Assembly (NCBI RefSeq): GCF_020883535.1
Contig: NZ_CP086654.1
Location: forward strand, 186,001 to 250,000
DNA length: 64,000 bases
Source of the DNA: Staphylococcus ratti
GTDB lineage: Bacteria > Bacillota > Bacilli > Staphylococcales > Staphylococcaceae
Direction of reading: 5' to 3'
A program made the position numbers and the translations under genes. The notes under the pieces were generated by a model. That model was not told the DNA's origin, searched no databases, and saw only the letters and a list, made by a program, of their open reading frames with translations. Positions 54,103 to 62,730 of the stretch are shown here, piece by piece (position 1 is the stretch's first letter; every line of letters starts with the position of its first letter).

Positions 54103-54459
54103 TTACCACCAGCCATTAGCAATATGAAATTGAACGGCTTTTTCTATAGAGCCATAGCGTTTTTTAGCATATTGAATCATGCCTTTAGTCTGTTCCTCAA
54201 CAGTACCCGTTCCCCAAGCTTCTTTCGTTTGGCCAAGTCCACGATAGCCGTCCGGACTTACAGCTTTAGGATTGCCCCCTGACTCTGGCATAACGATATT
54301 GTCCCACATCGCTTTTGTGCCACCAGCTTTAATAAATTGATTATACACTTCATTCGTTGATTGTGTAGCAGCATGTGTCGTCTCCACTTGTGACACAACG
54401 CCTGCTGTACCTAGCGATAATGTCGCTGTAGTGAGTGTGGCTAATACTAATTTTTTCAT
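54103..54459 (-). CDS. Short secreted transglycosylase (SceD/IsaA-like)
   Basis: 118 residues: signal peptide (about 1-31, cut after THAA), then a compact transglycosylase domain like the C-terminal part of SceD/IsaA: MWDNIVMPESGGNPKAVSPD with catalytic Glu59, GYRGLGQTKEAWGTG, and the end AVQFHIANGWW. No LysM or long linker, so it is shorter than IsaA/SceD (about 230 residues). It should cut peptidoglycan glycan strands outside the cell. AGGAGGAAC precedes ATG 54459. Whether WalR controls it is unclear; only half-sites were seen upstream. Confidence 0.83.
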   Translation of the reverse strand: MKKLVLATLTTATLSLGTAGVVSQVETTHAATQSTNEVYNQFIKAGGTKAMWDNIVMPESGGNPKAVSPDGYRGLGQTKEAWGTGTVEEQTKGMIQYAKKRYGSIEKAVQFHIANGWW

Positions 54460-54860
54460 ATTGATGTTCCTCCTAGAAAAATGTTGATAAAAATAATCAA
54501 GCGCTCTGGAAAGATACGCGCAATGTGAAAGGTTTAAATCAAGAATGATACTACAGTAACATGTCTGAAGATTAAGTGGGTTACAGAAAGATAAAAAATT
54601 TATGGCTTTTGTAACAAATATGAGACAAAATATTTCGAAGTTTAGTAATATTACATTAATATATTATTTGTGGATAATAACAGAAAGAAACAGAAGGATA
54701 GAAATTATATGCCAACATAGCATCTATGAAAGCGTACCGGCTTTGTGCTGCTTTCTAAAGACGCTGTCTTTTGTTTAAATGTAAAATCCAATCATAGCAA
54801 GGGGTAGAGGATTTACTCTAACTTCTTATACGTCAAGAATAAACAGAAGGGATGGATGAT

Positions 54861-56045
54861 ATGACAAAAAATAGAGAAGTAGCAATAGCTTATCAGCAAC
54901 TGATAATGGGGATGATCACATTGTTTGTTGTTATTGCACTAGGCCGTTTTGCATATACACCGATTATGCCGTATATGCAAGCGGCGACCCATTTAGGGGA
55001 TAAAGGGGCAGGTTTACTCGCGACATTTAATTATTTAGGTTATTTAATTGGCGCGATTATACCGATGTTTTGTCTAATACGCTCGAAAGTATTTGATTTA
55101 AAAGTATATTTGATGCTCAATGTAGTAACGATGTTGTTATTAGGCTTAACGACTACGTATTGGGTATGGTGTATTTTACGCTTGTTGAATGGAATTGCAA
55201 GTGGTGTAGGGTTTGTTTTAGCTTCAAACGTTGTTCTTGATGCATTAAGACGCGCTAACAAAGAAGCGATTTCAGGATTATTGTATAGTGCCGTTGGGGC
55301 AGGCATTTTCGCAAGTAGCATCTTTGTCTTTTTCTATACAGATACACATAATTGGGATACGACGTGGGTTTTATTAGGACTCTTTTCATTTGTATTAACG
55401 CTAATTGTATGGGTGATGCTAAAAGAAGCTCCCTCATCAAAAGAATTCAAAAATAATGCGACAGAATTACCATTACGCCGATATTCAAGAAGATATTATG
55501 TAACGTATTACTTTGCTTACTTTAGTGAAGGGGCAGGTTATATTGTAACAGGTACATTCCTCGTTGCTTTAGTTAAGACGATTCCTCATCTTGAAGCTTA
55601 TGCGCCATTAAGTTGGATGTTCGTTGGTTTAGGGGCCATCCCGTCGACCGTAGTATGGTCAATGATTGGCGAAAAAATAGGAAACGGACGTGCGACGCAA
55701 ATTTGTTTTATGATACAAATCCTTGCAATTCTTACACCAATTTTAACGACGAATGCATTTGCCTTAATCATTAGTTCAATGTTATTTGGATGTACTTTTT
55801 TAGGGTTAACCACATTGTTTATGTCGCGAGGACAAAAAATGGCATATGAAACGGGCAATGGCCATATCGTTTCCATGATGACATTTATTTATAGCTTCGG
55901 ACAGATGATGGCACCGTACATTGCAGGAATCATTTTAGTACATACTACAGGTTATGCATTAGCACTCATTTTTGCGAGTATCATTTTAATGCTTGGTTTA
56001 TGCAGTCATGTGTACAGTCAAAAACATGCGAACTTTGAAAATTAA
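54861..56045 (+). CDS. MFS transporter, YbfB/YjiJ type
   Basis: 394-residue major facilitator with about twelve hydrophobic segments. The opening FVVIALGRFAYTPIMPYMQA and LLATFNYLGYLIGAII are typical of the YbfB group. ATG 54861 has AGAAGGG 9 bases upstream; ATG 54852 is too close to it. Substrate unknown. The mscS-like gene follows in the same direction after 116 bases that include its own site. Confidence 0.8.
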   Translation: MTKNREVAIAYQQLIMGMITLFVVIALGRFAYTPIMPYMQAATHLGDKGAGLLATFNYLGYLIGAIIPMFCLIRSKVFDLKVYLMLNVVTMLLLGLTTTYWVWCILRLLNGIASGVGFVLASNVVLDALRRANKEAISGLLYSAVGAGIFASSIFVFFYTDTHNWDTTWVLLGLFSFVLTLIVWVMLKEAPSSKEFKNNATELPLRRYSRRYYVTYYFAYFSEGAGYIVTGTFLVALVKTIPHLEAYAPLSWMFVGLGAIPSTVVWSMIGEKIGNGRATQICFMIQILAILTPILTTNAFALIISSMLFGCTFLGLTTLFMSRGQKMAYETGNGHIVSMMTFIYSFGQMMAPYIAGIILVHTTGYALALIFASIILMLGLCSHVYSQKHANFEN

Positions 56046-56161
56046 TTTGAAAATTGCCTAGGAAAAAGAAAGTTTATACAAAAATTTTATATTTTATGAT
56101 TATTTTGTTTTAACTAGGGTACACAAGAGTTAGGAAATTAATTTTAAAGGAGGCAGTACAT

Positions 56162-57406
56162 ATGCATAACTTATGGGGAACTTTTAAAGGTGCGATTGAA
56201 ACAATTGTCAATTTCATTCCGAACTTAATTAGCGCGATATTACTGTTATTACTTGCATGGATTATTGCGGTAATTATTAAAAATGTTATCGTCAAAGGCT
56301 TAGGTGCACTTGGTGTGGATAGATGGTTAGAACGTAAAGGTTTAGTAAACAATAATGCACATCATTCACAAGATGGTCGTAAAGGCCAACGCTCAGAATC
56401 AGAAGGTTTAATTCATACTTTAGGGAAACTTGCATACTTCTTAGTATTTTTATTATTCTTACCACCAGTATTTGATGCATTAGGCATGAAATCAGTATCT
56501 GAACCAATCAAAGGCATGATGAACAGCGTATTTGAATTTGCGCCACGTATCATTGTTGCTGCGGTTATATTAGCATTAGGTTTATTCATTGCAAAAATGT
56601 TAGGTACTTTAGTGAAAAACTTACTTTCTAGTTTAAATGTGAGTCGTTTTAATCACTATGTGAACTTTGGTAAAAATTCTCGAGATGGTATCGACATTCC
56701 AGAAGCGGCAGGTTGGATCATTACAGCACTTATCGGTTTATTCTTTGTTGTACAAGCATTAACAACAGTAAACTTAGAAATTTTAAATGGTATCGGTAAA
56801 GCAATTATTGGTTACTTACCATTAGTCATTTCTGGATTAATTATTTTAGGGTTAGGTCTCATCGGTGGAAACATTTTAGCAAAACTTGTTCGCCGTGCGA
56901 CTGGTCACACATTACTCGCGCAAGTAGTAAAATATTTATTAATCATTGTTGCAGTATTTATGACATTAGACCAATTAAACTTTGCACAAAGCATTGTTAA
57001 TGTAGCATTCTTATTAATCTTAGGTGCTGTTGCTGTAGCCTTTGCAATTGCATTTGGTATCGGCGGTCGTGGCTTTGCCGAAAAACAATTAAGCAGTCTT
57101 TCAGACCGTATTGAAGAAGATAAACGTAATCCAGATTACGGTGATCCAAACGAAAATTTATTCGGTTCAGATGATCAAAACAATCATCATACAAATACAG
57201 ACTATAATAACCACTACGGTCAAACACAATATCGTTCAAATGACGATGTGAATCATCAGTCTCAACACAATGAATTCGATGCAGATCAACGTGAAATTGA
57301 ACGTCGTGAAGCAGAACATAGAACAAACTATGTTAAAGATGAAGATATTGAAGAGCGTCGCGAACAACGTCGTGAACGACGTCGTGACCCACGCGATCGT
57401 CATTAA
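56162..57406 (+). CDS. Mechanosensitive ion channel-like protein (TM-helix/CmpX type)
   Basis: 414 residues. Five or six hydrophobic segments in the first 300 residues, including repeated Gly-rich helices (LIILGLGLIGGNILAKLVRR, VAVAFAIAFGIGGRGFAEKQ) that form the pore region of CmpX-like members of the MscS superfamily; the usual large beta cytoplasmic domain is absent. The last 110 residues are very polar (His/Asn-rich, then Arg/Glu/Asp-rich, ending RRDPRDRH). AAAGGAGG before ATG 56162. Likely releases solutes on osmotic downshock. Confidence 0.8.
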   Translation: MHNLWGTFKGAIETIVNFIPNLISAILLLLLAWIIAVIIKNVIVKGLGALGVDRWLERKGLVNNNAHHSQDGRKGQRSESEGLIHTLGKLAYFLVFLLFLPPVFDALGMKSVSEPIKGMMNSVFEFAPRIIVAAVILALGLFIAKMLGTLVKNLLSSLNVSRFNHYVNFGKNSRDGIDIPEAAGWIITALIGLFFVVQALTTVNLEILNGIGKAIIGYLPLVISGLIILGLGLIGGNILAKLVRRATGHTLLAQVVKYLLIIVAVFMTLDQLNFAQSIVNVAFLLILGAVAVAFAIAFGIGGRGFAEKQLSSLSDRIEEDKRNPDYGDPNENLFGSDDQNNHHTNTDYNNHYGQTQYRSNDDVNHQSQHNEFDADQREIERREAEHRTNYVKDEDIEERREQRRERRRDPRDRH

Positions 57407-57419
57407 TTGAAAAAGTATT

Positions 57420-57455
57420 AAAGCCAAGAGGCGCAATTGCGCTTCTTGGCTTTTT
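57420..57455. terminator. Two-way terminator
   Basis: AAAGCCAAGAGGCGCAA / TTGCGCTTCTTGGCTTT followed by TT, between converging genes. Confidence 0.87.
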
Positions 57456-57461
57456 ATTGGA

Positions 57462-57950
57462 TTAATGACCGTTATACACTGAAACCATCGTTACTTGCTT
57501 ATGTGCTTCTGTAAACTCAATAGTAGCATTTTTGTATTGGTAACGGTATACCGTACCTTGAGTAGATTCGAACACTTTGGTTGGTTTGCCATAAATTGAA
57601 GTTACTTTTTGAATAGGTGTGCCTTTTGTAACAGGGAACATGACACTGCTCGCTGTTGAACCTGAAACGATCGCAACATTTTGGTCATGAACTTTTTTAT
57701 ACTTAATCGTTTTTTTGTTAAAAGGAGCAGAAATTTTATAACCATTAAATGAAAGTCCACGATGTTGTACAGCATTTTTGAAATGCGTATTTAAATAAAA
57801 TGCACCGCCAAATTGTGTTTGACCGTTATACGTATACCAAGGTGTAGTCGTAGCTTCTGCAACAGTGTGATAGGGAGTTGCTGCCTGAGTTCCTAATAAT
57901 GCACCAGTAACAAGCGTACTTGCAAGTATAACCTTAGAGATTTTTTTCAT
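57462..57950 (-). CDS. isaB: Immunodominant antigen B (IsaB family), secreted
   Basis: 162 residues with signal peptide (about 1-34). The mature part follows the S. aureus IsaB pattern: TPWYTYNGQTQFGGAFYLN, NAVQHRGLSFNGYKI, and the C-terminal VYNGH-type end. IsaB is a secreted, non-sequence-specific nucleic-acid-binding protein linked to host immune evasion. ATG 57950 with AAGGTGG. Two WalR-like boxes lie just upstream. Confidence 0.8.
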   Translation of the reverse strand: MKKISKVILASTLVTGALLGTQAATPYHTVAEATTTPWYTYNGQTQFGGAFYLNTHFKNAVQHRGLSFNGYKISAPFNKKTIKYKKVHDQNVAIVSGSTASSVMFPVTKGTPIQKVTSIYGKPTKVFESTQGTVYRYQYKNATIEFTEAHKQVTMVSVYNGH

Positions 57951-57975
57951 AATACCACCTTCTCATATATTTTAT

Positions 57976-58011
57976 ATTACAATTCGATTACATTATTACA
58001 TTTATGTTACA
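57976..58011 (-). promoter_or_regulatory. Two WalR-like boxes upstream of isaB
   Basis: On the minus strand TGTAAC-ATAAA-TGTAAT (58011-57995) and TGTAAT-CGAAT-TGTAAT (57992-57976) both fit the WalR consensus TGTWAH-N5-TGTWAH. They lie 26-61 bases before the isaB start, over the likely promoter, and would let the cell-wall regulator WalKR control this gene. The rest of 58012-58617 contains no gene. Confidence 0.55.
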
Positions 58012-58617
58012 AAAATGCAAGCGCATATGTTAATTATTTTGATTGATACGTATCTGAAAAGGAATGAGCGGTAAAAGTATGTCAAAAATTTCATATAGTA
58101 CTCCTTTTATTTAGTATGTGATGCTAGTCTCTGAAGCAGAAAATGAAAGCAACCAATGCCTTATAATTATAATTTTTTTATAGAAGCTGTAAAAACGGTA
58201 AAAGCAATAAATATTATAAAATAATATTCTGTTATATTTCAAAATTGAATAAAAATAATGTATAATTTCAAGTGGGCTTTTGCTCTATCTTTTTAGAAAG
58301 TGTAAAAAGTCTTTTTTATTAGAACACCCCAATTCTATAAATGGTTAGAGTCAAAATGATAGGGAGAGGCTATACATTACTGTGATAACAAGTGTTGTAA
58401 CGGTATCGATGACTATTAAAATTGTGCTCCAACACATTGAATTTTTATTTGAACTGATGCATCAACTATTAATTAATTTACTTATTTTGAAATATGATGA
58501 TTAAAAAAATGTTAAACGTTAATAATAATAAGACAACAAGATTTTATTCATCATAGAACTACTTTGGAGGTTGATGTTATTTACAATATTTAAATTTTAT
58601 AAGTGGGGTGAATCGAT

Positions 58618-59325
58618 ATGAAAAAAGTTATAATTTCAATTGTATTACTTGTAGTTGTTATGGGGGCAAACGTGATGTATTTAACATTTTTTTCGGAATC
58701 AAGTAAAGCACTAGATCGATATCCATCAATGACATCATTGATGAAATCGACAAAAGAAGGGGTAGATTGGAAGATTTTTACGAAAGATGAAAAGAACCCA
58801 ACGATTATAGTGGCACCGCATGGTGGTGGGATCGAGCCAGGTACTACAGAAATTGCTGGGAGCATTGCGAAGAAGAGCAACTCAGGTTACTACACATTTG
58901 AAGGATTACGTGAAGATAACAATTCAGAATTACACGTGACGTCTAGTAATTATGACGAACCTAAAGTACAAAAAATGATTGGTCAGTCTAAACGTACCGT
59001 AACGATACACAGAACCAGTCGTAAAGGTGCTGACGTCTATATTGGAGGACGTGATTCTGATTTAAAACATAAAATAAAGAAGAACTTAACAAAACGAGGG
59101 TTTAAAGTGGAAAACGCCACAGGTGATATTTCAGGAAAAAGTGTTGAAAATATTACTAATAAAAATAAAAGACAGGCTGGCGTACAATTAGAAATCTCGA
59201 GTAAAACGATTAGTAGGTTCTTTAAAAATGGTGACTATAGTCGAATCTCTCGAGTGAGAGCCAATAACTGGAGTTCGACGATGGACCATTTCACAGATGG
59301 CGTTGTAGCAGGTTTAAAAGAGTAA
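58618..59325 (+). CDS. Secreted poly-gamma-glutamate hydrolase-like protein
   Basis: 235 residues with N-terminal signal or anchor (about 3-25). The domain has APHGGGIEPGTTEIAGS (His68, Glu73), TVTIHRTSRKGADVYIGG and GVQLEISSKTI, the zinc-site pattern of phage PghP-type gamma-polyglutamate hydrolases (PF05908). It should cut gamma-glutamyl bonds outside the cell. ATG 58618 with GGGGTGA. A gamma-glutamyltransferase lies 3.4 kb downstream (62731), which may be a functional partner. Confidence 0.78.
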   Translation: MKKVIISIVLLVVVMGANVMYLTFFSESSKALDRYPSMTSLMKSTKEGVDWKIFTKDEKNPTIIVAPHGGGIEPGTTEIAGSIAKKSNSGYYTFEGLREDNNSELHVTSSNYDEPKVQKMIGQSKRTVTIHRTSRKGADVYIGGRDSDLKHKIKKNLTKRGFKVENATGDISGKSVENITNKNKRQAGVQLEISSKTISRFFKNGDYSRISRVRANNWSSTMDHFTDGVVAGLKE

Positions 59326-59355
59326 TCGAATGATTATGATAAATTTAATCATTGA

Positions 59356-59388
59356 ATGACGATGCGCGAATTGCGTATCGTCATTTTT
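59356..59388 (+). terminator. Terminator
   Basis: ATGACGATGCGC / GCGTATCGTCAT, one mismatch, followed by TTTTT. Confidence 0.8.
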
Positions 59389-59530
59389 GATGATTATTAA
59401 AAAACAAAACCAATGAACTTTAAAAAAATTATTAAAATTAATAATTTTAAGTGCATCTTGACGCATTTTATAGTATCGTTGCTATGTTGAAAATCGCACT
59501 TGATAAAGAAAGAGAAGGAGGTCGAGTCAC

Positions 59531-62155
59531 ATTCGACATTTTCAACGGCAATTGAACCGTTTTTTTAAGATAGGAGTAATCTGTTTCATATTCACACTAG
59601 TATTATTTATTCCTTTTTTCTACAATACTTTTGTAAATGGCATCGCTTTTGCGGGTAAGGGGGATGGTTTCAGTCAATTGATTCCATTTCAAAAATATCT
59701 CTATGAACGTTATACCGACTTTAAAGGTTTTTATGATGTCGGGTTTGGTTTAGGAGGGGATTATACGAAAGGATTATCGTATTATTACGCTTCAAGCCCG
59801 CTAATGATTACATATTTCTTTGTATTACGTGTGCTAGATATTGTCTTTAAGTTACCGACGCACGATATACAATTTTGGGCAATGAACCAAGTTATTATTT
59901 CATATATTAGAGTGCTTTTGACTATCATCGTAAGCTATTATTTTTTGCGTTATTTACAACCACAACACCGTTTATTTGCCATACTAGGTACGTTGATGTA
60001 TGCGGTATCCGTTGTTACGATTTATTTTAACTTTACGTGGTCATTTTACGGCGAAGTTTTGATTTTGTTACCTTTGTCTATTTATGCGATGGAACGCTTT
60101 TTTAGAGAGCGAAAAATCGGGTTATTCATTATTGCAATTGCAGTGACATTGTTTGCCAACTTCTATTTTGCATATTATGAAATGATTATTTTAGGGTTTT
60201 ATTTTGTCTATCGCGTCATTGTGCCATTTCATCGAGACGTTGTCACACGCGTTCAAAAACTATGGATGCTTATGGTAGCAACGCTCATTAGTTTGTTAAT
60301 AGGGAGTATTGGTTTTTATACGGGTGTTTCTGCCGTGATGGAAAACGATCGACAAATTAATCCGCACTTAGAATTAACATTTTTAATCGATTTTGCAGAA
60401 AAATATCATATTTTCTCTAATGGTTTCTATATTACGATTTCAACAATTACGTTTATCGCATTATTTGCGTTTAACTTGTATAAATATTATTACTATCGTT
60501 TATTTGCGATTTTGACGTGGATACTGTTAATTGGTTCATTAACGCCATATTTTGATAGCTTTTTTAACGGTTTTTCATTACCAGCACGACGTTGGATTTA
60601 TATTTTATGTTTGTCTTCAAGTATACTTATCGCTTTATTCATCCAACATTTTTCAGAAGTTAAAATCAAACAATTTATGTTAACGGCTATACCTACAGTA
60701 ATTGTCATGGCATTGATGTACACACTGTACGAACCATTCATGAATTGGATGTGGGTAACGCTACTCATCATCATTTGGATGGGGGTACTTTTATGGCGTC
60801 ACAATGCATTTAGTCGTCCTACTATTCAATACGTTTGGATAGGGTTGATTTTATGCCAGCAAGCGATGATGATTATTGATTACCATCAATCGCATATGCG
60901 CATCTATGAACGTCCTATTGCTTCAATGTCAAAAGACAGTTACCATAACGACAAGCTTCAAAAAGCATTTGATCGGATTCATAAAGAAGGGGACCCATTT
61001 AGCCGTATAGATTATTTATCATTTTCAGCACAGAATTCACCTTTTATTTATGGTTATAATGGATTGTCGATTTACTCTAGCTTGTTCAATGGTGACGTGC
61101 TTCATTATTACGATAAAACGATGCAGATTGCACAGCCTATTGATAAAAACAGTACACACCGTTTACTTGGTAATCGTGCGAATTTAATGGCACTATGGAA
61201 TGCTAAAGATCGATTTAAAAATCCCGAAGATGAGAATATACCGTATGGTTTTAAAACAGAAAAAATTATTAAAGGTAAAGCCAATCAATATCAATATTCA
61301 AAAGATCAGATTCATTATCCAAGTACACACATTACAGATAAAGTGTATGATGCCAAAGATTTAAAAACGCCGATTGATCGTGAGCATGCGATGTTAAAAG
61401 GTGTCGTTTTAGAGGATGGAACAAAAGCGAATAGCCAAGTTCAGAAAAGTACCAATTACGCTGGTCTTGTTAATACGACGACGAAGGATGCACATTTTAT
61501 AGATGGGCATGAGAAGCTTAAAGTTACGGAAAATAAAGGTGGATTAGAGTTCAAACTGCCTAAAGATATCGCTAAAGCTAATAAAGACTTCTACGTAGAA
61601 ATGGATTTGGAAATGGTTAAACCTAAAGATAAGGCGCATCAAGTTCAGCTTAATGAATATAAACAAAGTCGAAGCTCGTTAAGCTATACTTACCGTCGTG
61701 TGGTGACGCCAATCACATTTCGAGTGAAAGCAGATGAAACGTTACGCTTAAAGTTGTCAAAAGGCACATATCGCTATCATTTGAACGGTATATATGGTGA
61801 AGATTACAAAACATTACACGCAGCGACAAATGAGGTGAAACGTGTAGATGTTAAATCGAGTCAACATGGCTATCTCTTCACAAAAAATAAAGAGGATTCA
61901 GGTTACTTAGTCGTTCCGACACCGTATATGAAGGGATTTAATGCAACGGTAGATGCAAAGGCAGTGGAAGTGAAAAAAGGGAATGGCATGCAAACTATCA
62001 TTCCAGTGCGAAAAGGGGATGAACAAGTTGAATTATCGTATACACCGCCGCATAGAAATTTACTTATTGTCATGACTATTTTAGGTATTATCGCAGGTGT
62101 AATGTATACACTATTTATTGCTCAACGTCTGAAATTCAAACGCAAGTCTCATTGA
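59531..62155 (+). CDS. yfhO: YfhO-family membrane protein, likely teichoic acid glycosylation
   Basis: About 874 residues. N-terminal 450 residues with about thirteen membrane helices; KGDGFSQLIPFQKYL and GLGGDYTKGLSYYYASSP match the GT-C-like YfhO family. A long extracytoplasmic region (about 455-840) and a last helix near the C-terminus. YfhO proteins work with CsbB-type glycosyltransferases in sugar modification of lipoteichoic acid. Start: AAGGAGGT at 59515-59522 has no ATG/GTG/TTG at a normal distance; ATT 59531 is 8 bases behind it and in frame, while TTG 59552 is about 30 bases away. Confidence 0.82.
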   Translation: MRHFQRQLNRFFKIGVICFIFTLVLFIPFFYNTFVNGIAFAGKGDGFSQLIPFQKYLYERYTDFKGFYDVGFGLGGDYTKGLSYYYASSPLMITYFFVLRVLDIVFKLPTHDIQFWAMNQVIISYIRVLLTIIVSYYFLRYLQPQHRLFAILGTLMYAVSVVTIYFNFTWSFYGEVLILLPLSIYAMERFFRERKIGLFIIAIAVTLFANFYFAYYEMIILGFYFVYRVIVPFHRDVVTRVQKLWMLMVATLISLLIGSIGFYTGVSAVMENDRQINPHLELTFLIDFAEKYHIFSNGFYITISTITFIALFAFNLYKYYYYRLFAILTWILLIGSLTPYFDSFFNGFSLPARRWIYILCLSSSILIALFIQHFSEVKIKQFMLTAIPTVIVMALMYTLYEPFMNWMWVTLLIIIWMGVLLWRHNAFSRPTIQYVWIGLILCQQAMMIIDYHQSHMRIYERPIASMSKDSYHNDKLQKAFDRIHKEGDPFSRIDYLSFSAQNSPFIYGYNGLSIYSSLFNGDVLHYYDKTMQIAQPIDKNSTHRLLGNRANLMALWNAKDRFKNPEDENIPYGFKTEKIIKGKANQYQYSKDQIHYPSTHITDKVYDAKDLKTPIDREHAMLKGVVLEDGTKANSQVQKSTNYAGLVNTTTKDAHFIDGHEKLKVTENKGGLEFKLPKDIAKANKDFYVEMDLEMVKPKDKAHQVQLNEYKQSRSSLSYTYRRVVTPITFRVKADETLRLKLSKGTYRYHLNGIYGEDYKTLHAATNEVKRVDVKSSQHGYLFTKNKEDSGYLVVPTPYMKGFNATVDAKAVEVKKGNGMQTIIPVRKGDEQVELSYTPPHRNLLIVMTILGIIAGVMYTLFIAQRLKFKRKSH

Positions 62156-62357
62156 TGACTAACAAGCAAATGAACCGTTGAGGCTAGGGCTAACCTCTAC
62201 TAATCGTGTATAAGCTATAGATCGCTTTGAGCAGTTATTTAAGATGTCCCGCCCCCCTCGTTCTTCTTATAGGTATGTTTAAAAGTGGATAACGTGCTCT
62301 TACGTTTTGTATTGTTTTTAGGAGTGTAGAAAGTTTTATATTTCAAAGCTTGTGGCT

Positions 62358-62393
62358 ACATTTATAACTTACAAAACTGTAAGTTATAAATGT
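62358..62393. promoter_or_regulatory. Long palindrome before a small membrane gene
   Basis: ACATTTATAACTTAC (62358-62372) and GTAAGTTATAAATGT (62379-62393), perfect 15-base arms with a 6-base spacer. No T-run follows, so it is an operator for a dimeric repressor or an RNA structure rather than a terminator. It ends 55 bases before the start at 62449. Confidence 0.55.
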
Positions 62394-62448
62394 GGCTTTA
62401 ACATGATAAGATGAACTGAATTGGATTTTTGTGAGGGAGGCACGCAAA

Positions 62449-62649
62449 ATGCTTTTTGATATTTTTGGATATATATTAGGGATATGGTATATTTTGTTTG
62501 GCATTTGTGCGGTATACTTTGCGTTATATGGTATCTATAAATATAGGAATAAAGATGAGCAAAAGAAGAGCTATAAAAAAGCATACATTTTTGCCATAGT
62601 AGCATTAAGTTGCGCTTTGATTTTGATCATTTTAGCGAATTTACTCTAA
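62449..62649 (+). CDS. Small two-helix membrane protein
   Basis: 66 residues from ATG 62449 (GGGAGG 8 bases upstream; GTG 62431 lies on top of the site and is rejected). Hydrophobic helices at about 3-26 and 46-64, joined by a strongly basic loop (KYRNKDEQKKSYKKAY) that should face the cytosol. No family recognised. A 15-base perfect palindrome lies in its leader. Confidence 0.65.
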   Translation: MLFDIFGYILGIWYILFGICAVYFALYGIYKYRNKDEQKKSYKKAYIFAIVALSCALILIILANLL

Positions 62650-62691
62650 TTCATATGTTGCATAAATAGAACGAAGTGTACCAATAAACAA

Positions 62692-62726
62692 AAAGAAAGC
62701 GACCCGTTTGAGGATCGCTTTCTTTT
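62692..62726. terminator. Two-way terminator
   Basis: AAAAGAAAGCGACC / GGATCGCTTTCTTTT between the small membrane gene and ggt. Confidence 0.83.
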
Positions 62727-62730
62727 GCTT

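Noticed and set aside
54541-54660. Possible WalR box upstream of the SceD-like gene
   Set aside because: Only single half-sites (TGTAAC, TGTTAC) were found; none pairs with a second half-site at five bases.
62384-62605. Minus-strand 73-codon ORF opposite the small membrane protein
   Set aside because: Antisense of a gene with a strong ribosome site and clear helices; it is a shadow.
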